Shown: positions 16,859 through 24,271, numbered from the stretch's first letter. The stretch is 39,547 nucleotides of DNA from Pseudomonas sp. GD04019 (GCF_029837695.1 NZ_JAOEEA010000018.1:1-39547); one strand, 5' to 3'. Notes: generated by a model from the sequence alone, not told the origin. A program made the numbers and translations.

Positions 16859-17040
16859 TGTGTAAGGTGTGTAAGGTGTGTAAGGGTTTTCAGTTCTCGC
16901 GTAGGAATTAAAAGTCTCTCTCAGGTGATGCAGGCCACTGGAAAAAATGTGCGCATGCATGCGCGCACGCGCGAAAACCTTACACACCTTACACACACCA
17001 ACCGCAGGCCAGTAACCACGGGGCTTGCAGCTGTGTAAGG
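16859..17040. repeat. TGTGTAAGG repeat array with inverted copies: candidate origin
   Basis: Three perfect tandem copies of TGTGTAAGG (16,859-16,885) are followed by two tandem inverted copies (16,978-16,995) and one more direct copy (17,032-17,040). The inner arms extend into GGTTTTC/GAAAACC. CCCAACAC-type repeats flank both sides (about 16,785-16,830 and 17,051-17,090). This fills the 339-base gap between the primase-helicase and Q-like genes, which holds no convincing gene. Repeats of this kind next to a primase-helicase suggest initiator binding sites of a replication origin; a transcription or termination role is also possible. Confidence 0.7.
16947..16973. other. 27-bp alternating purine-pyrimidine tract (Z-DNA potential)
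   Basis: Every step from 16,947 to 16,973 alternates purine and pyrimidine, mostly CG, CA and TG steps. It includes the perfect palindrome GCGCATGCATGCGC (16,951-16,964). It lies inside the loop formed by the inverted TGTGTAAGG repeats. Such tracts can flip to Z-DNA or a cruciform under negative supercoiling, which would help opening at an origin. Confidence 0.75.
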
Positions 17041-17094
17041 TTGGCAAAGCAACCCAACACACACCCAACACACCCAACACACTTGCAGGCGCAC

Positions 17095-19863
17095 TCATGC
17101 CGCATCCCCCTTCACGTGGTCCCAGGCCGCCACGTTCCAGCCCGCGTACTTCGCCCGCTGCCGCCACTCCTCAACGTGCGCACCAAGCGCGGCGCTCATC
17201 GTGGAAGGTGGCAGGAAGGACTGCTCGTCCTTGGGGAAGAACCACGCGCTGAATCGCCGGTTGCTGCGCTCCGTCCAGGGGATCGCCCGCGTCTTCTCCA
17301 CCCCAACCGTCTCGATGAACAGGCTGAACTTCGTCTGGCTCAGCGAGTGCTCCTTGTTCCGGTGGCACCACTCGAGGAATAGCGAATACAGGTCGGAGCT
17401 CAAGCACGCCCCCCACAAGCCATCACCCAGCTGCCCATGCCGCCAGAGGTTCACGAACGTCTGCCAGCTCGCCCGGCTCAACGCCACCAGGCGCTCACGG
17501 GCCGGGGTGCTCGGTGGCTTGGTCTGCGGGTCGAAGTCGCCCAAGTCCTGGGCCAGCAGCCAGGCGAACAGTGCCTCAACCCCACCGTTCTCCAGCTCAT
17601 GCTTGATCGCCACCTGACGCTCTGCCGGCAGCTTTTCCTCGGGCCACATCACCAGGAAGCGCCGGTCGGCCTCCCCGATAGGCCACGGCATGATCTCGTT
17701 CGACAGGAACACCGCATTCATGTGGCTGGCTTCTTCCCAACCGTTCACGAACTTGCTCTCGATGCGCACCGTCTGCCCGGTGATCAGCTGCTTGATCTTG
17801 CCCACCTGGTTGTAACGCTGATCGCGCGAGACAACTTCCTCGAACACCGCCCACAGCTTGCCGCTCTGCCAGGCGTTGAAGTTCCCCTCCAGCTGCGTCT
17901 GCCCCACCGTGGCCGAGTACTGGCCATACAGCTGCCCCATTACCACCGAGAACAGCAGGCTCTTGCCCGAGCCTTCCATCGTCGAGTGCATCAGCACCGC
18001 CGTGTCCATCTTCGCCCCGGAGTGCTGCAGCGGGTACGCCAGCCAGCGGGTCAGCCAGCGAGCCGAATCCTCGGCGTGGTTGCACAGGAAGTGGATCAAC
18101 CAGCGCAGGTTCTCGCACGCAGCGTCATCACGCTTCGGCTGCAGCGGCAGCCCCTCGAACGTGTTGATGTACACCTGCGGGTCATGCTTCATGCACGGGT
18201 CGAACACAATGTGGTTCATGTCCACCACGCGCCGCTCCGGGCTGTTCAGCCACAGGCTGTACGCATCGCCCAGTGCCATCTTCACCGCGCCCTCGGCAAT
18301 GCGCCGCTTCTTCGCGTAGTCCCACACATCCTTGGTGCCGTCGATGTACACATAGCGGGTCAGCATCGGCATGCTGAAGTCGCCCAGCGTCTTGCCGGCC
18401 AGCGCCTGCGTCCGCTCGATATCGCGCACCCACTCCTCACTCACCCGCTTCTTCTGCTTCGGGTCAGTGACGGCCTCCCACTCCTTGAACGCATCCTTGC
18501 CGATGTGCGCCACGAAGCCGGATTTCTTGATCTTCTTCGCCGCGTCGATATCCCACACATGCGTGGTGCCTTCCACCAGCGCGTAGCGGCGCAGCAAGGC
18601 CTTCAGGCTGAACCCGCCCCCGCCCCCCCGGTTGTCGGAGGAGCCGGCCTCGCCTGCGGCCCCCGTCTCATCGGTTGGGGCCGGGGGAAGTTCGCCAGCC
18701 TGGGTGTTCAGCTCGTCCAACTCTTCCAGAGACACAGGCTCACCGATAGCCGGCGGCTCCGGCGGCCGTGGTGCAGAGCGCTTGTGCCCCATTCCCAGCT
18801 CCCGTGCTGCCGCCTTGGTCGCTGCCGAGGCATCACCGTTGTGCTCGAGGATGCAGAACACATCGAACGCATCGTTCATGTGCCCGTTCGCCAGCGGGTC
18901 GGATCCATGGTGCGAGTACAGGCGCTGCTCGCCCTGCTCATCAACCACATTCACCCCGGGCAAGCCGGTGGAACTCTGCGGCGCGAGCCACTTCCGCCCG
19001 CGCTTGATGTAACCGTGGCGCTGCAGCAGGCTCTCGATATCCGTGGCCCGGTTGAAGCTGTCGATTACCGAGGGGTGGTCACCAGCAGGCAGCCGCGGCG
19101 GGGAACTCTTCTTCACCTTGGCCGGCGGCTTGGTCGCAGCCGGCGCCCAGGGGCAGGCCTCCAGCGCCGTGCGCTTGAAAATGTCCCAGTTCTGCCAGGT
19201 CTTCACCAGGTCGCTCGGCAACTCCAGCAGGCCATCGGCCGGAGGGTTGCGCCAGAAGTAAGGCGCGCCCGTGTCCGGGTGGATCGAAGGCGGCAGCACG
19301 TCCTGCACTGCCCCGGCCCGCAGCTCGAACACCGTCACCGGCGAGAACTCCTTCTGCCGCGCCTGCATGGCCTCGATCTGCGCCTTGTCGCCCCTTTCGC
19401 GCGCCTGCTTCAGCGCCGCCGTGGCCAGCTTGTGCTTGCTGCCGTCCGGGTCCAGCGGGTTGGGCCAGCTCAGCGAGTGGCGGTTGAACTCCAGACCCGC
19501 AGGCACCTTGAACAGAATGCGGAAGCGCGCCGGGTTGCCCACCAGGGTTGGATAGGCAACAGCCAGCGCGTCGAGGTCGATACCCAGCACATCCCGTAGC
19601 ACATCGCGGCAGTACTCCACATGGTCCACGTCCAGCGAGCACACGCCGCTCGGGCCGAGTACCACGCCCATATTGTGCTTCGGGTGCTTCGTCCAGAACG
19701 CCTCGGCCTGGTCAGCATCGGTGATGTACCCGCCCGGCTTGTTCCAGCCACTGCCTTTCGGCGCCTTCTGCCCGGGGTCGATGGGCACCAGGGCCAGGTT
19801 GAAGGTTTCGATATAGCGCCGCGCCCAGGCGGCAATCGGAGTGGGGCTTCCTGCCTGCGTCAT
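17095..19863 (-). CDS. Replicative primase-helicase (prim-pol plus superfamily 3-type ATPase)
   Basis: This 922-residue protein combines two activities. The N-terminal ~200 residues are a prim-pol domain (FNLALVPIDPGQKAPKGSGW, then LDVDHVEY with acidic metal-binding residues). A linker rich in Pro, Gly and Glu follows (about residues 345-420). The C-terminal half is a D5-like helicase with Walker A MEGSGKS at about residue 630 and a Walker B-like LWAVFEEVV. It would prime and unwind DNA at the phage origin. Its ATG overlaps the stop of the upstream gene (ATGA). The repeat array directly after it is the most likely substrate. Confidence 0.9.
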   Translation of the reverse strand: MTQAGSPTPIAAWARRYIETFNLALVPIDPGQKAPKGSGWNKPGGYITDADQAEAFWTKHPKHNMGVVLGPSGVCSLDVDHVEYCRDVLRDVLGIDLDALAVAYPTLVGNPARFRILFKVPAGLEFNRHSLSWPNPLDPDGSKHKLATAALKQARERGDKAQIEAMQARQKEFSPVTVFELRAGAVQDVLPPSIHPDTGAPYFWRNPPADGLLELPSDLVKTWQNWDIFKRTALEACPWAPAATKPPAKVKKSSPPRLPAGDHPSVIDSFNRATDIESLLQRHGYIKRGRKWLAPQSSTGLPGVNVVDEQGEQRLYSHHGSDPLANGHMNDAFDVFCILEHNGDASAATKAAARELGMGHKRSAPRPPEPPAIGEPVSLEELDELNTQAGELPPAPTDETGAAGEAGSSDNRGGGGGFSLKALLRRYALVEGTTHVWDIDAAKKIKKSGFVAHIGKDAFKEWEAVTDPKQKKRVSEEWVRDIERTQALAGKTLGDFSMPMLTRYVYIDGTKDVWDYAKKRRIAEGAVKMALGDAYSLWLNSPERRVVDMNHIVFDPCMKHDPQVYINTFEGLPLQPKRDDAACENLRWLIHFLCNHAEDSARWLTRWLAYPLQHSGAKMDTAVLMHSTMEGSGKSLLFSVVMGQLYGQYSATVGQTQLEGNFNAWQSGKLWAVFEEVVSRDQRYNQVGKIKQLITGQTVRIESKFVNGWEEASHMNAVFLSNEIMPWPIGEADRRFLVMWPEEKLPAERQVAIKHELENGGVEALFAWLLAQDLGDFDPQTKPPSTPARERLVALSRASWQTFVNLWRHGQLGDGLWGACLSSDLYSLFLEWCHRNKEHSLSQTKFSLFIETVGVEKTRAIPWTERSNRRFSAWFFPKDEQSFLPPSTMSAALGAHVEEWRQRAKYAGWNVAAWDHVKGDAA

Positions 19864-20315
19864 TCGCCAGCCCCCTGCTCCTTGCCCTGCTGGGCGGCAG
19901 CAATAGCTCGGGCGCTACGCTTGCGGAACTCGTAGACATAGCCCCGCAGGTCAACCAGGGTCTCCTGCAGGTCAGAGCGCGCGTCGTCTACCGCCTCCTG
20001 CAACCCTTCATCATTGTCATCACCCAGCTCAGCCTCGGCGATGGCCATCCCGTATGCGTCGAAGTCCGCAGACAGCCGCTCGGTGCACTTCGCCATGTAC
20101 TCGGCATGCTCGATGGCATAGTCCTTCGGGCTACGGCCAGTGCAGTCCGCCAGATCGGAAGCGCCCGGCAACTGGCCTTCCAGCTGGTCGATGCGGTTCC
20201 AGCAGCAGTGCACCAGGTCGATCAGCTCGCGGATGGCATCATGCTTCGACTTGCGCTCGTAACGCTTGATCATGCTGCGGCGGTCACCACCGCCGTGGAT
20301 CTCGACGATGCTCAT
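19860..20315 (-). CDS. Acidic helical phage protein of unknown function
   Basis: The 151-residue product begins MSIVEIHGGGDRRSMIKRYERK and then becomes mostly helical. There is an acidic stretch (EAELGDDNDEGLQEAVDDARSD) and a basic C-terminal helix. Three cysteines occur, without a zinc-binding pattern. It overlaps both neighbours by four bases in the leftward early operon, immediately before the primase-helicase gene, so a replication-related role is plausible. I do not recognise the family. Confidence 0.75.
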   Translation of the reverse strand: MSIVEIHGGGDRRSMIKRYERKSKHDAIRELIDLVHCCWNRIDQLEGQLPGASDLADCTGRSPKDYAIEHAEYMAKCTERLSADFDAYGMAIAEAELGDDNDEGLQEAVDDARSDLQETLVDLRGYVYEFRKRSARAIAAAQQGKEQGAGE

Positions 20316-20545
20316 TCCGGAATCCCCTTGTTCAGCCTGAGGTTCTCAGGATCGCGCACGCGCCGCGCGCCGCTGGCGATCTGGAACATGCCACCACAGC
20401 GGCAGGTGTACTGCTCGCCGCGCACGTCTTCGAACTCCTGCCCTTCCAGGCCGGTGATGTTCTGGCAGTGCGGGCAGCGGCAGATGATCGAGCCATCGTT
20501 ATCGCGGCTCAGCTCGTCCACGTCATAAATGTATTGGTCCGCCAT
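20312..20545 (-). CDS. Small zinc-ribbon-like protein
   Basis: This 77-residue protein has two cysteine pairs about 24 residues apart, in CRCPHC and CRCGG. They could bind one zinc ion in a ribbon fold. The rest is acidic at the N-terminus and basic at the end. The ATG at 20,545 overlaps the upstream stop (TGATG); a GTG three bases earlier is an alternative. It sits in the leftward early operon, so a DNA- or RNA-binding role is likely, but no family name can be given. Confidence 0.75.
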   Translation of the reverse strand: MADQYIYDVDELSRDNDGSIICRCPHCQNITGLEGQEFEDVRGEQYTCRCGGMFQIASGARRVRDPENLRLNKGIPE

Positions 20546-21090
20546 CACTCAGCCTCCCCGCGAGCCTTCAACCCAAGCTCGGTAATCGCCCGCAGCAATG
20601 GGTCTACACCCGCATAGGCGCCTGCCAAGCCAAGCAGGGCCTGGATCGCCGCCAGGTCAGCGCAGGCAGCCTTGAACGCTGCCTCCTTCTCTCGATAAGC
20701 GTCGAGGCAGTCATCGCGGTGCTCTGTGGTCTCTTCTGCCAGCAGCTCGAAGTGCTCCTGAGGAGTCCAGGGCGAGGGGATCACATCCACCTGCACCTCA
20801 ATCCCCACACCGGCCTTCACCGAGTCGCGCAGATCTTTGGCTTCCTGCTCAGCGCGCTCGCGCGTGAGCGCAGGCCAAACCTCTCCCGGGCCAACGCTGT
20901 GCACGGCCCACAACTCGGCCTTCGGCTCAGCCAGGGCATCACGAATGGCCTGCACATCTGCGAATGCCCCGTGGTGCACCTCGGCAGTGCCGGCGAGCCG
21001 CTCGGCAACTTCACGCGGCAAGGTGACAACTTCCCCGGCTGGCGGCGGCGCTGCAGTCAGGAACTGGACAATCTTGTCGACTGTACTCAT
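20545..21090 (-). CDS. Leftward early protein of unknown function
   Basis: The product is 181 residues from the ATG at 21,090, which overlaps the stop of the zinc-finger gene (ATGA). This rules out the longer open frame. It begins MSTVDKIVQFLTAAPPPAGE, is acidic overall, and has a long Glu/Ala/Asp-rich helical region near residues 110-150. There is no signal peptide or membrane segment. The tail (LGLKARGEAE) is charged. I do not recognise the family. Confidence 0.75.
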   Translation of the reverse strand: MSTVDKIVQFLTAAPPPAGEVVTLPREVAERLAGTAEVHHGAFADVQAIRDALAEPKAELWAVHSVGPGEVWPALTRERAEQEAKDLRDSVKAGVGIEVQVDVIPSPWTPQEHFELLAEETTEHRDDCLDAYREKEAAFKAACADLAAIQALLGLAGAYAGVDPLLRAITELGLKARGEAE

Positions 21091-21290
21091 CGCCTTACCT
21101 CCCGCAGCCCCTGGCATTCCACGCAGAAGCGGCAACCCGGCACTGCAAGGCGCCGGGCTTCGGGGGTATCGGTGCCGCATTCATCGCAGTCTTCAGCGCT
21201 CTCGCCCTGGTACTGCACGCGGCTGTCGATGGCTTGCTGCAGGCGCTCGTCCTGCAGGCGCTGCGCCTGTTCGAACTGAGCCTCATCCAT
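21087..21290 (-). CDS. TraR/DksA-type C4 zinc-finger protein
   Basis: The 67-residue product has a helical N-terminus (FEQAQRLQDERLQQAI) followed by a four-cysteine finger, CDECG...CRFCVECQ, with 16 residues between the pairs. This is the pattern of the short TraR/DksA proteins of phages and plasmids. DksA and TraR bind RNA polymerase in the secondary channel and shift promoter choice, so this protein may bias host transcription early in infection. It overlaps the CII-like gene upstream and the next gene downstream. Confidence 0.9.
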   Translation of the reverse strand: MDEAQFEQAQRLQDERLQQAIDSRVQYQGESAEDCDECGTDTPEARRLAVPGCRFCVECQGLREVRR

Positions 21291-21771
21291 CGTGGCGCCC
21301 CTCCATCGCGGCGCGGGCGCCAGCCATGATGCCGAGCACCGCGCGGATCACCTCATTGCCGTGGTGCTCGAGCAGCGCCACTTCGTGCTGCTGCCACACG
21401 TTGTCTGCGGCGCCCTGGTGCAGGCTGCCAACAAACTGGCCTTCCTTCTGCAGCAGCTCACCCACCGCCTTGAGCGCGTCTTTGGTAGCCGGCACTGGCA
21501 ACGGGCGATACCACACCGCGCAGGCCGGTCGCAGTAGCGCATCCAGCAAGCGGCTGTCCTGGGTGAAGGTGATGATCTCTTCAAGTTCGTCCGGGGTCGG
21601 CCAGCGGCGCTCCTCGTCCAGCTTGAGTTTCTTCTGCAGGGTATCCAGATCCATACCCAAGTCATGCGCGAGGGACGTGATGCCCCCCTTGTAGTCGCGC
21701 CCGGCGCGATACAGCGCCTGGCGGAGTGAGAGAACCGGACCAGCGTCCGGCAAAAGGTCTGTGCGACTCAT
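21283..21771 (-). CDS. Phage regulatory protein, CII family (Phage_CP76-like)
   Basis: This 162-residue protein has the typical N-terminal pattern of the phage CII-like regulators: a helix-turn-helix region (GGITSLAHDLGMDLDTLQKKL) followed by RRWPTPDELEEIITFT. It is encoded second in the leftward early operon, after cro, as cII is in lambda. Such proteins often activate the repressor and integrase promoters in the lysogeny decision. A hairpin in its leader holds the ribosome-binding site. It overlaps the next gene by eight bases. Confidence 0.85.
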   Translation of the reverse strand: MSRTDLLPDAGPVLSLRQALYRAGRDYKGGITSLAHDLGMDLDTLQKKLKLDEERRWPTPDELEEIITFTQDSRLLDALLRPACAVWYRPLPVPATKDALKAVGELLQKEGQFVGSLHQGAADNVWQQHEVALLEHHGNEVIRAVLGIMAGARAAMEGRHDG

Positions 21772-21773
21772 AA

Positions 21774-21794
21774 CCGTAAATGACTCCTTTACGG
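21774..21794 (-). promoter_or_regulatory. Hairpin holding the CII-family gene ribosome-binding site
   Basis: CCGTAAA (21,774-21,780) and TTTACGG (21,788-21,794) form a 7-bp stem with a 7-nt loop. The only good ribosome site, AAGGAG (21,784-21,789), straddles loop and stem and is 12 nt from the ATG. This could control translation of the regulator. Confidence 0.5.
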
Positions 21795-21867
21795 CCTAGC
21801 CACAGCGCAGGGCACGCCCTACTCTATAGCCATGACCGATGCAGTGCTGTGTCGTCATAAGCCGGAA

Positions 21868-21932
21868 CAAGGAGGTGAGAGTCCTTGCCCGGCACCCCGC
21901 CGGCGCGGGAGGTGAGAGTCTCCCGCGCCGGC
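21868..21932 (-). promoter_or_regulatory. Twin hairpins with a shared CTCTCAC loop between cro and the CII-like gene
   Basis: Read leftward, the second hairpin is CAAGGA-CTCTCACC-TCCTTG (21,887-21,868). The first is a perfect 13-bp stem (GCCGGCGCGGGAG with its complement) around the loop ACTCTCAC (21,932-21,899). Both loops carry the same sequence although the stems differ. The location matches lambda nutR, between cro and cII. There is no T run, so simple terminators are less likely. Confidence 0.7.
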
Positions 21933-21935
21933 AAT

Positions 21936-22139
21936 TCACGCCGCCTTCCGGCGGCTCCCAACAACGCGAATTTCGTATGCCTGATAACCGCCCTCAGGCA
22001 GTTGCCGCACCCGAATGTCGCGCCCGGACTTCATCATCTGAGACACCGCGCTCTGGGTGACCCCGAAGATTCCGGCCAGCTCGGGCTGGTTCTTCCCCTT
22101 CGCAAAGTCGGCCAGGGGCAAGCCGGTGAACTCGTCCAT
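21936..22139 (-). CDS. cro: Cro repressor (lambda Cro family)
   Basis: The product is 67 residues from the ATG at 22,139, with GAGGA 8 nt upstream. The longer frame starts upstream of the promoter and is ruled out. The sequence aligns by eye with lambda Cro: LADFAKGKNQPELAGIFGVTQSAVSQ matches the helix-turn-helix, and RDIRVRQLPEGG...YE matches the following beta strands. Lambda Cro is 66 residues. It would bind the operators between its own promoter and cI and switch off repressor synthesis in the lytic cycle. A short basic tail (SRRKAA) ends the protein. Confidence 0.92.
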   Translation of the reverse strand: MDEFTGLPLADFAKGKNQPELAGIFGVTQSAVSQMMKSGRDIRVRQLPEGGYQAYEIRVVGSRRKAA

Positions 22140-22167
22140 CACGATGTCCTCGATGGGTGATGCGGGG

Positions 22168-22196
22168 ATATTAGTATCACTTCTTTTTCTGCGCAA
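22168..22196 (-). promoter_or_regulatory. Leftward early promoter (PR-like) for cro
   Basis: TTGCGC (22,196-22,191) and TAATAT (22,173-22,168) are separated by exactly 17 bases on the minus strand. Transcription would begin near 22,160, leaving a short leader before the cro ATG at 22,139. A weak operator-like site, ATTAGTATCACTTCT (22,170-22,184), overlaps the -10. Confidence 0.75.
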
Positions 22197-22203
22197 CCTA
22201 AAT

Positions 22204-22241
22204 AACAGTCCTGCTGTTTGTGAAAAATAAGCGCCGCTTAT
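22204..22241. promoter_or_regulatory. Two 15-bp operator candidates between cro and cI
   Basis: AACAGTCCTGCTGTT (22,204-22,218) and ATAAGCGCCGCTTAT (22,227-22,241) both have 5-bp inverted arms around a 5-bp spacer. Their centres are 23 bp apart, much like lambda operators. They lie between the cro -35 and the cI start, where CI and Cro should bind. The second is close to where the cI promoter -10 should be; TTGTGA at 22,218 and TAGATT at 22,241 are possible elements. Confidence 0.65.
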
Positions 22242-22252
22242 AGATTGGATGA

Positions 22253-23029
22253 ATGGACATATCCCAAGACATACAGAAGGCAGAGGCCGCTCGCCTGCAG
22301 GCTATCTATAAGGCCCGCAAGCAAGCTGACCGCAGCCTTACACAAGAGCGAATAGCCGAGCTTTGCGGCTGGTCCGGACAAAGTGCGGTGAGCCAATACA
22401 TGACCGGGAAGATTCCCCTGAATCTCCCCGCGCTGCTCAAACTGGCCACCGCCTTGAAGTTTGAGCCCATTGATGTGAGCCCCCGCCTCGCCGGGCTGAT
22501 CCGCACTGAGCGGCCCACATCAACAGAGACCAACAGCAGCGCCGTGGGTGAGCACCCCGGCCTATACCCTGTTGAGGTCTGGGATGATGAAACACCGCTT
22601 GGGCCCGACGAGGTCGAGCTGCCCTTCTACCAGGAAGTCGAACTATCAGCTGGCAAGGGATCAGAAGTAATGCTGGAAACCGGAGGACGGAAACTCCGCT
22701 TTGGCCGCCGCACCCTGCAGCGCAAAGGCGTATCACCTGAGGCCGCAGCCTGCGTGCCTGTTACAGGCAACAGCATGGAGCCGGTGCTACCTGACGGAAG
22801 CACGGCCGGCATCGACACCGGCGCCACCCAGGTGCAGGACGGCAAGATGTACGCCATCGACCACAGCGGCCAGCTGCGCGTAAAGCTGCTCTATAAGCTC
22901 CCCGGTGGCGGGCTGCGTGTTCGCAGCTATAACGCCGATGAACACCCGGACGAGCGCTACGAGGGCGACTACGTCAACGAGCACATCAGAATCATCGGCA
23001 AAGTGTTCTGGTACTCGGTACTCCTGTAA
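22253..23029 (+). CDS. cI: CI-type phage repressor with S24 (LexA-like) self-cleavage domain
   Basis: The 258-residue product has an N-terminal helix-turn-helix (about residues 28-70; LTQERIAELCGWSGQSAVSQYM). The C-terminal S24 domain shows catalytic Ser174 in GNSMEP and Lys211 in RVKLL. The likely self-cleavage site is Ala133-Gly134 in ELSAGKGS. RecA-stimulated cleavage during DNA damage would induce the prophage. It is divergent from cro with shared operators and ends at a strong terminator. No canonical ribosome site is visible, which is common for repressor maintenance transcripts. Confidence 0.95.
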   Translation: MDISQDIQKAEAARLQAIYKARKQADRSLTQERIAELCGWSGQSAVSQYMTGKIPLNLPALLKLATALKFEPIDVSPRLAGLIRTERPTSTETNSSAVGEHPGLYPVEVWDDETPLGPDEVELPFYQEVELSAGKGSEVMLETGGRKLRFGRRTLQRKGVSPEAAACVPVTGNSMEPVLPDGSTAGIDTGATQVQDGKMYAIDHSGQLRVKLLYKLPGGGLRVRSYNADEHPDERYEGDYVNEHIRIIGKVFWYSVLL

Positions 23030-23035
23030 CCCCGC

Positions 23036-23059
23036 AAGCCGCCACCAGGCGGCTTTTTT
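23036..23059 (+). terminator. Rho-independent terminator of cI
   Basis: AAGCCGCC and GGCGGCTT pair around ACCA and are followed by a run of T residues. It lies seven bases after the cI stop codon. Confidence 0.85.
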
Positions 23060-23077
23060 GTGCCCGGAGTAAATTTT

Positions 23078-23119
23078 ATAAGCGTTACTGTTGACTTGAT
23101 AAATTAGTAAAGCTAATTT
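23078..23119 (+). promoter_or_regulatory. Rightward early promoter (PL-like) with two operator candidates
   Basis: TTGACT (23,091-23,096) and TAATTT (23,114-23,119) are 17 bases apart. Site ATAAGCGTTACTGTT (23,078-23,092) overlaps the -35. It combines one half of each operator found upstream of cI. Site ATTAGTAAAGCTAAT (23,103-23,117), inside a perfect 7-bp-arm palindrome (23,101-23,119), covers the spacer and the -10. Centres are 25 bp apart. Binding of CI here would silence the whole rightward operon. Confidence 0.7.
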
Positions 23120-23124
23120 CTATG

Positions 23125-23155
23125 GCGTACCCACTCTCTCACCCCTGGAGTACGC
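23125..23155 (+). promoter_or_regulatory. Leader hairpin with CTCTCTCAC loop (nutL position)
   Basis: GCGTACCCA (23,125-23,133) pairs with TGG-A-GTACGC (23,146-23,155, one bulged A) and exposes CTCTCTCACCCC. It lies directly downstream of the early promoter. The stem includes the TGGAG that should serve as ribosome site for the first gene, so it could act on antitermination or on translation. Confidence 0.65.
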
Positions 23156-23158
23156 AAT

Positions 23159-23416
23159 ATGCAAACGACACAGCACGCCCGCTGCCAGGTGCTCCTGCAC
23201 CCGGCCTGCACCAACAACCCAGACGCCGTTCGCGCCGTCCAGCAGGCCACCGGCCGGCTGGTAGTGATCAACGGCGGCAAGCCCCAGCTCCAAAAGCCCG
23301 GAGCTACCTTCTTCTTCGTCTCCGGCCGCCAGGAATACCTTTCGGCCGACCTCGATTGCCGCCGCTACTTCATCGTCGATGAACTCACCGGCCCGTTCGG
23401 AGGTGACGCAGCATGA
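23159..23416 (+). CDS. First protein of rightward early operon, unknown function
   Basis: This 85-residue product starts MQTTQHARCQVLLHPACTNN and has three cysteines, a beta-rich middle and an acidic end. No signal peptide or membrane segment is seen. GGAG lies 8-9 nt before the ATG. It is the first gene after the early promoter and overlaps the next by four bases. I do not recognise the family. First genes in such operons often act on host functions, but there is no direct evidence here. Confidence 0.75.
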   Translation: MQTTQHARCQVLLHPACTNNPDAVRAVQQATGRLVVINGGKPQLQKPGATFFFVSGRQEYLSADLDCRRYFIVDELTGPFGGDAA

Positions 23417-23691
23417 GCACTCGCCAAGCTATCTGCCTTTCTGCCCTGCGTGACCGCCTGCTCAGCACCCTGAAGCGGGTGCGCGCCGGCCGCAGCAACG
23501 ATGACGTGAACGCCGAGTTCTACATCGCGCTGGGCCTGATCGGGGCAGCCGTTACGCTCGACGCCATCAGCATCGACGCTAGTGACCGCCTGCATGACCT
23601 AGCCCTCAACGCCAGTGAGCAGCGCGCTGCCGAGCTGACGGCCATCGGCCGTGCAGGACGCCAGGCCGCAATTCCGGGGGCAGCAGCATGA
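23413..23691 (+). CDS. Small helical early protein, unknown function
   Basis: The 92-residue product is predicted helical, starting MSTRQAICLSALRDRLLSTLKRVRAGRS. A moderately hydrophobic stretch (FYIALGLIGAAVTLDAI) could be a buried helix or a weak membrane segment. It overlaps both neighbours by four bases, so it is translated as part of the operon. I do not recognise it. Confidence 0.7.
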   Translation: MSTRQAICLSALRDRLLSTLKRVRAGRSNDDVNAEFYIALGLIGAAVTLDAISIDASDRLHDLALNASEQRAAELTAIGRAGRQAAIPGAAA

Positions 23692-24260
23692 GCCAGATCC
23701 TTATCGGCCTCGCAGGCCCCGCCCGTGTGGGCAAAGACACCGCCGCCCGCTACCTGGCTGCGCAGTACCAACTGCTGGCCTATGCCTTCGCCTTGCCGCT
23801 CAAGGCCGCTCTGCAGGTGATGTTTAACCTCACCGCCGAGCAGCTCGACGGCGCCCTCAAGGAGCAGCCCCTGGCCTGGCTGGGCAAGTCTCCCCGTGAG
23901 CTGCTGCAGACGCTCGGTACCGAATGGGGCCGCAGCCTGGTGCACCCGGAGCTCTGGCTGCGCCTGGCCGCCGAGAACCTCGCCAACCTGGCAAGCGAGC
24001 ACCAGGACTGGCACGCGGGCTTCGTGATCAGCGACGTGCGCTTCGAGAACGAGGCCGCGTGGATCCGCCAGCGCGGCGGCCTGGTGCTGCACATCCGCAG
24101 GCCGGATGCACAGGCGGTCAACCCGCACGCCAGCGAGTCCGGCATCGCTCTGCACGCCCAGGACATGGCGGTGGAGAACGACGCGGACTTGGACTACCTG
24201 CACGCCCAGCTCGACCACGTCATCACCACGCTGCGCCTGCGCGCCATCAACGTCGCCTGA
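23688..24260 (+). CDS. Deoxynucleoside monophosphate kinase
   Basis: This 190-residue protein has a P-loop at residues 9-18 (AGPARVGKDT) in the form typical of phage dNMP kinases related to T4 gp1. Further conserved blocks are RELLQTLGTEWGR near the substrate site and the SDVRFENEA stretch. It would phosphorylate dNMPs to dNDPs and feed nucleotide supply for phage DNA synthesis. With the HD hydrolase and the methylases later in the operon, it forms a nucleotide and DNA metabolism group. Confidence 0.9.
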   Translation: MSQILIGLAGPARVGKDTAARYLAAQYQLLAYAFALPLKAALQVMFNLTAEQLDGALKEQPLAWLGKSPRELLQTLGTEWGRSLVHPELWLRLAAENLANLASEHQDWHAGFVISDVRFENEAAWIRQRGGLVLHIRRPDAQAVNPHASESGIALHAQDMAVENDADLDYLHAQLDHVITTLRLRAINVA

Positions 24261-24271
24261 GGGCCACCGCC

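Noticed and set aside
16859..17040. Repeats considered as a CRISPR array
   Set aside because: Units are 9 bp and tandem or inverted, without spacers of even length, and no cas genes are near.
16748..17167. A 139-codon leftward frame across the repeat array
   Set aside because: Its protein is low-complexity, created by the TGTGTAAGG and CCCAACAC repeats, with no ribosome site; it is a by-product of the repeats.
17437..19599. Long rightward open frame opposite the primase-helicase gene
   Set aside because: It mirrors the codon bias of the real gene on the other strand and has no domain, start signal or operon context.
21899..21932. Perfect 13-bp hairpin after cro as a simple terminator
   Set aside because: No T run follows in the direction of transcription, and its loop matches other leader elements, so a regulatory RNA reading fits better.
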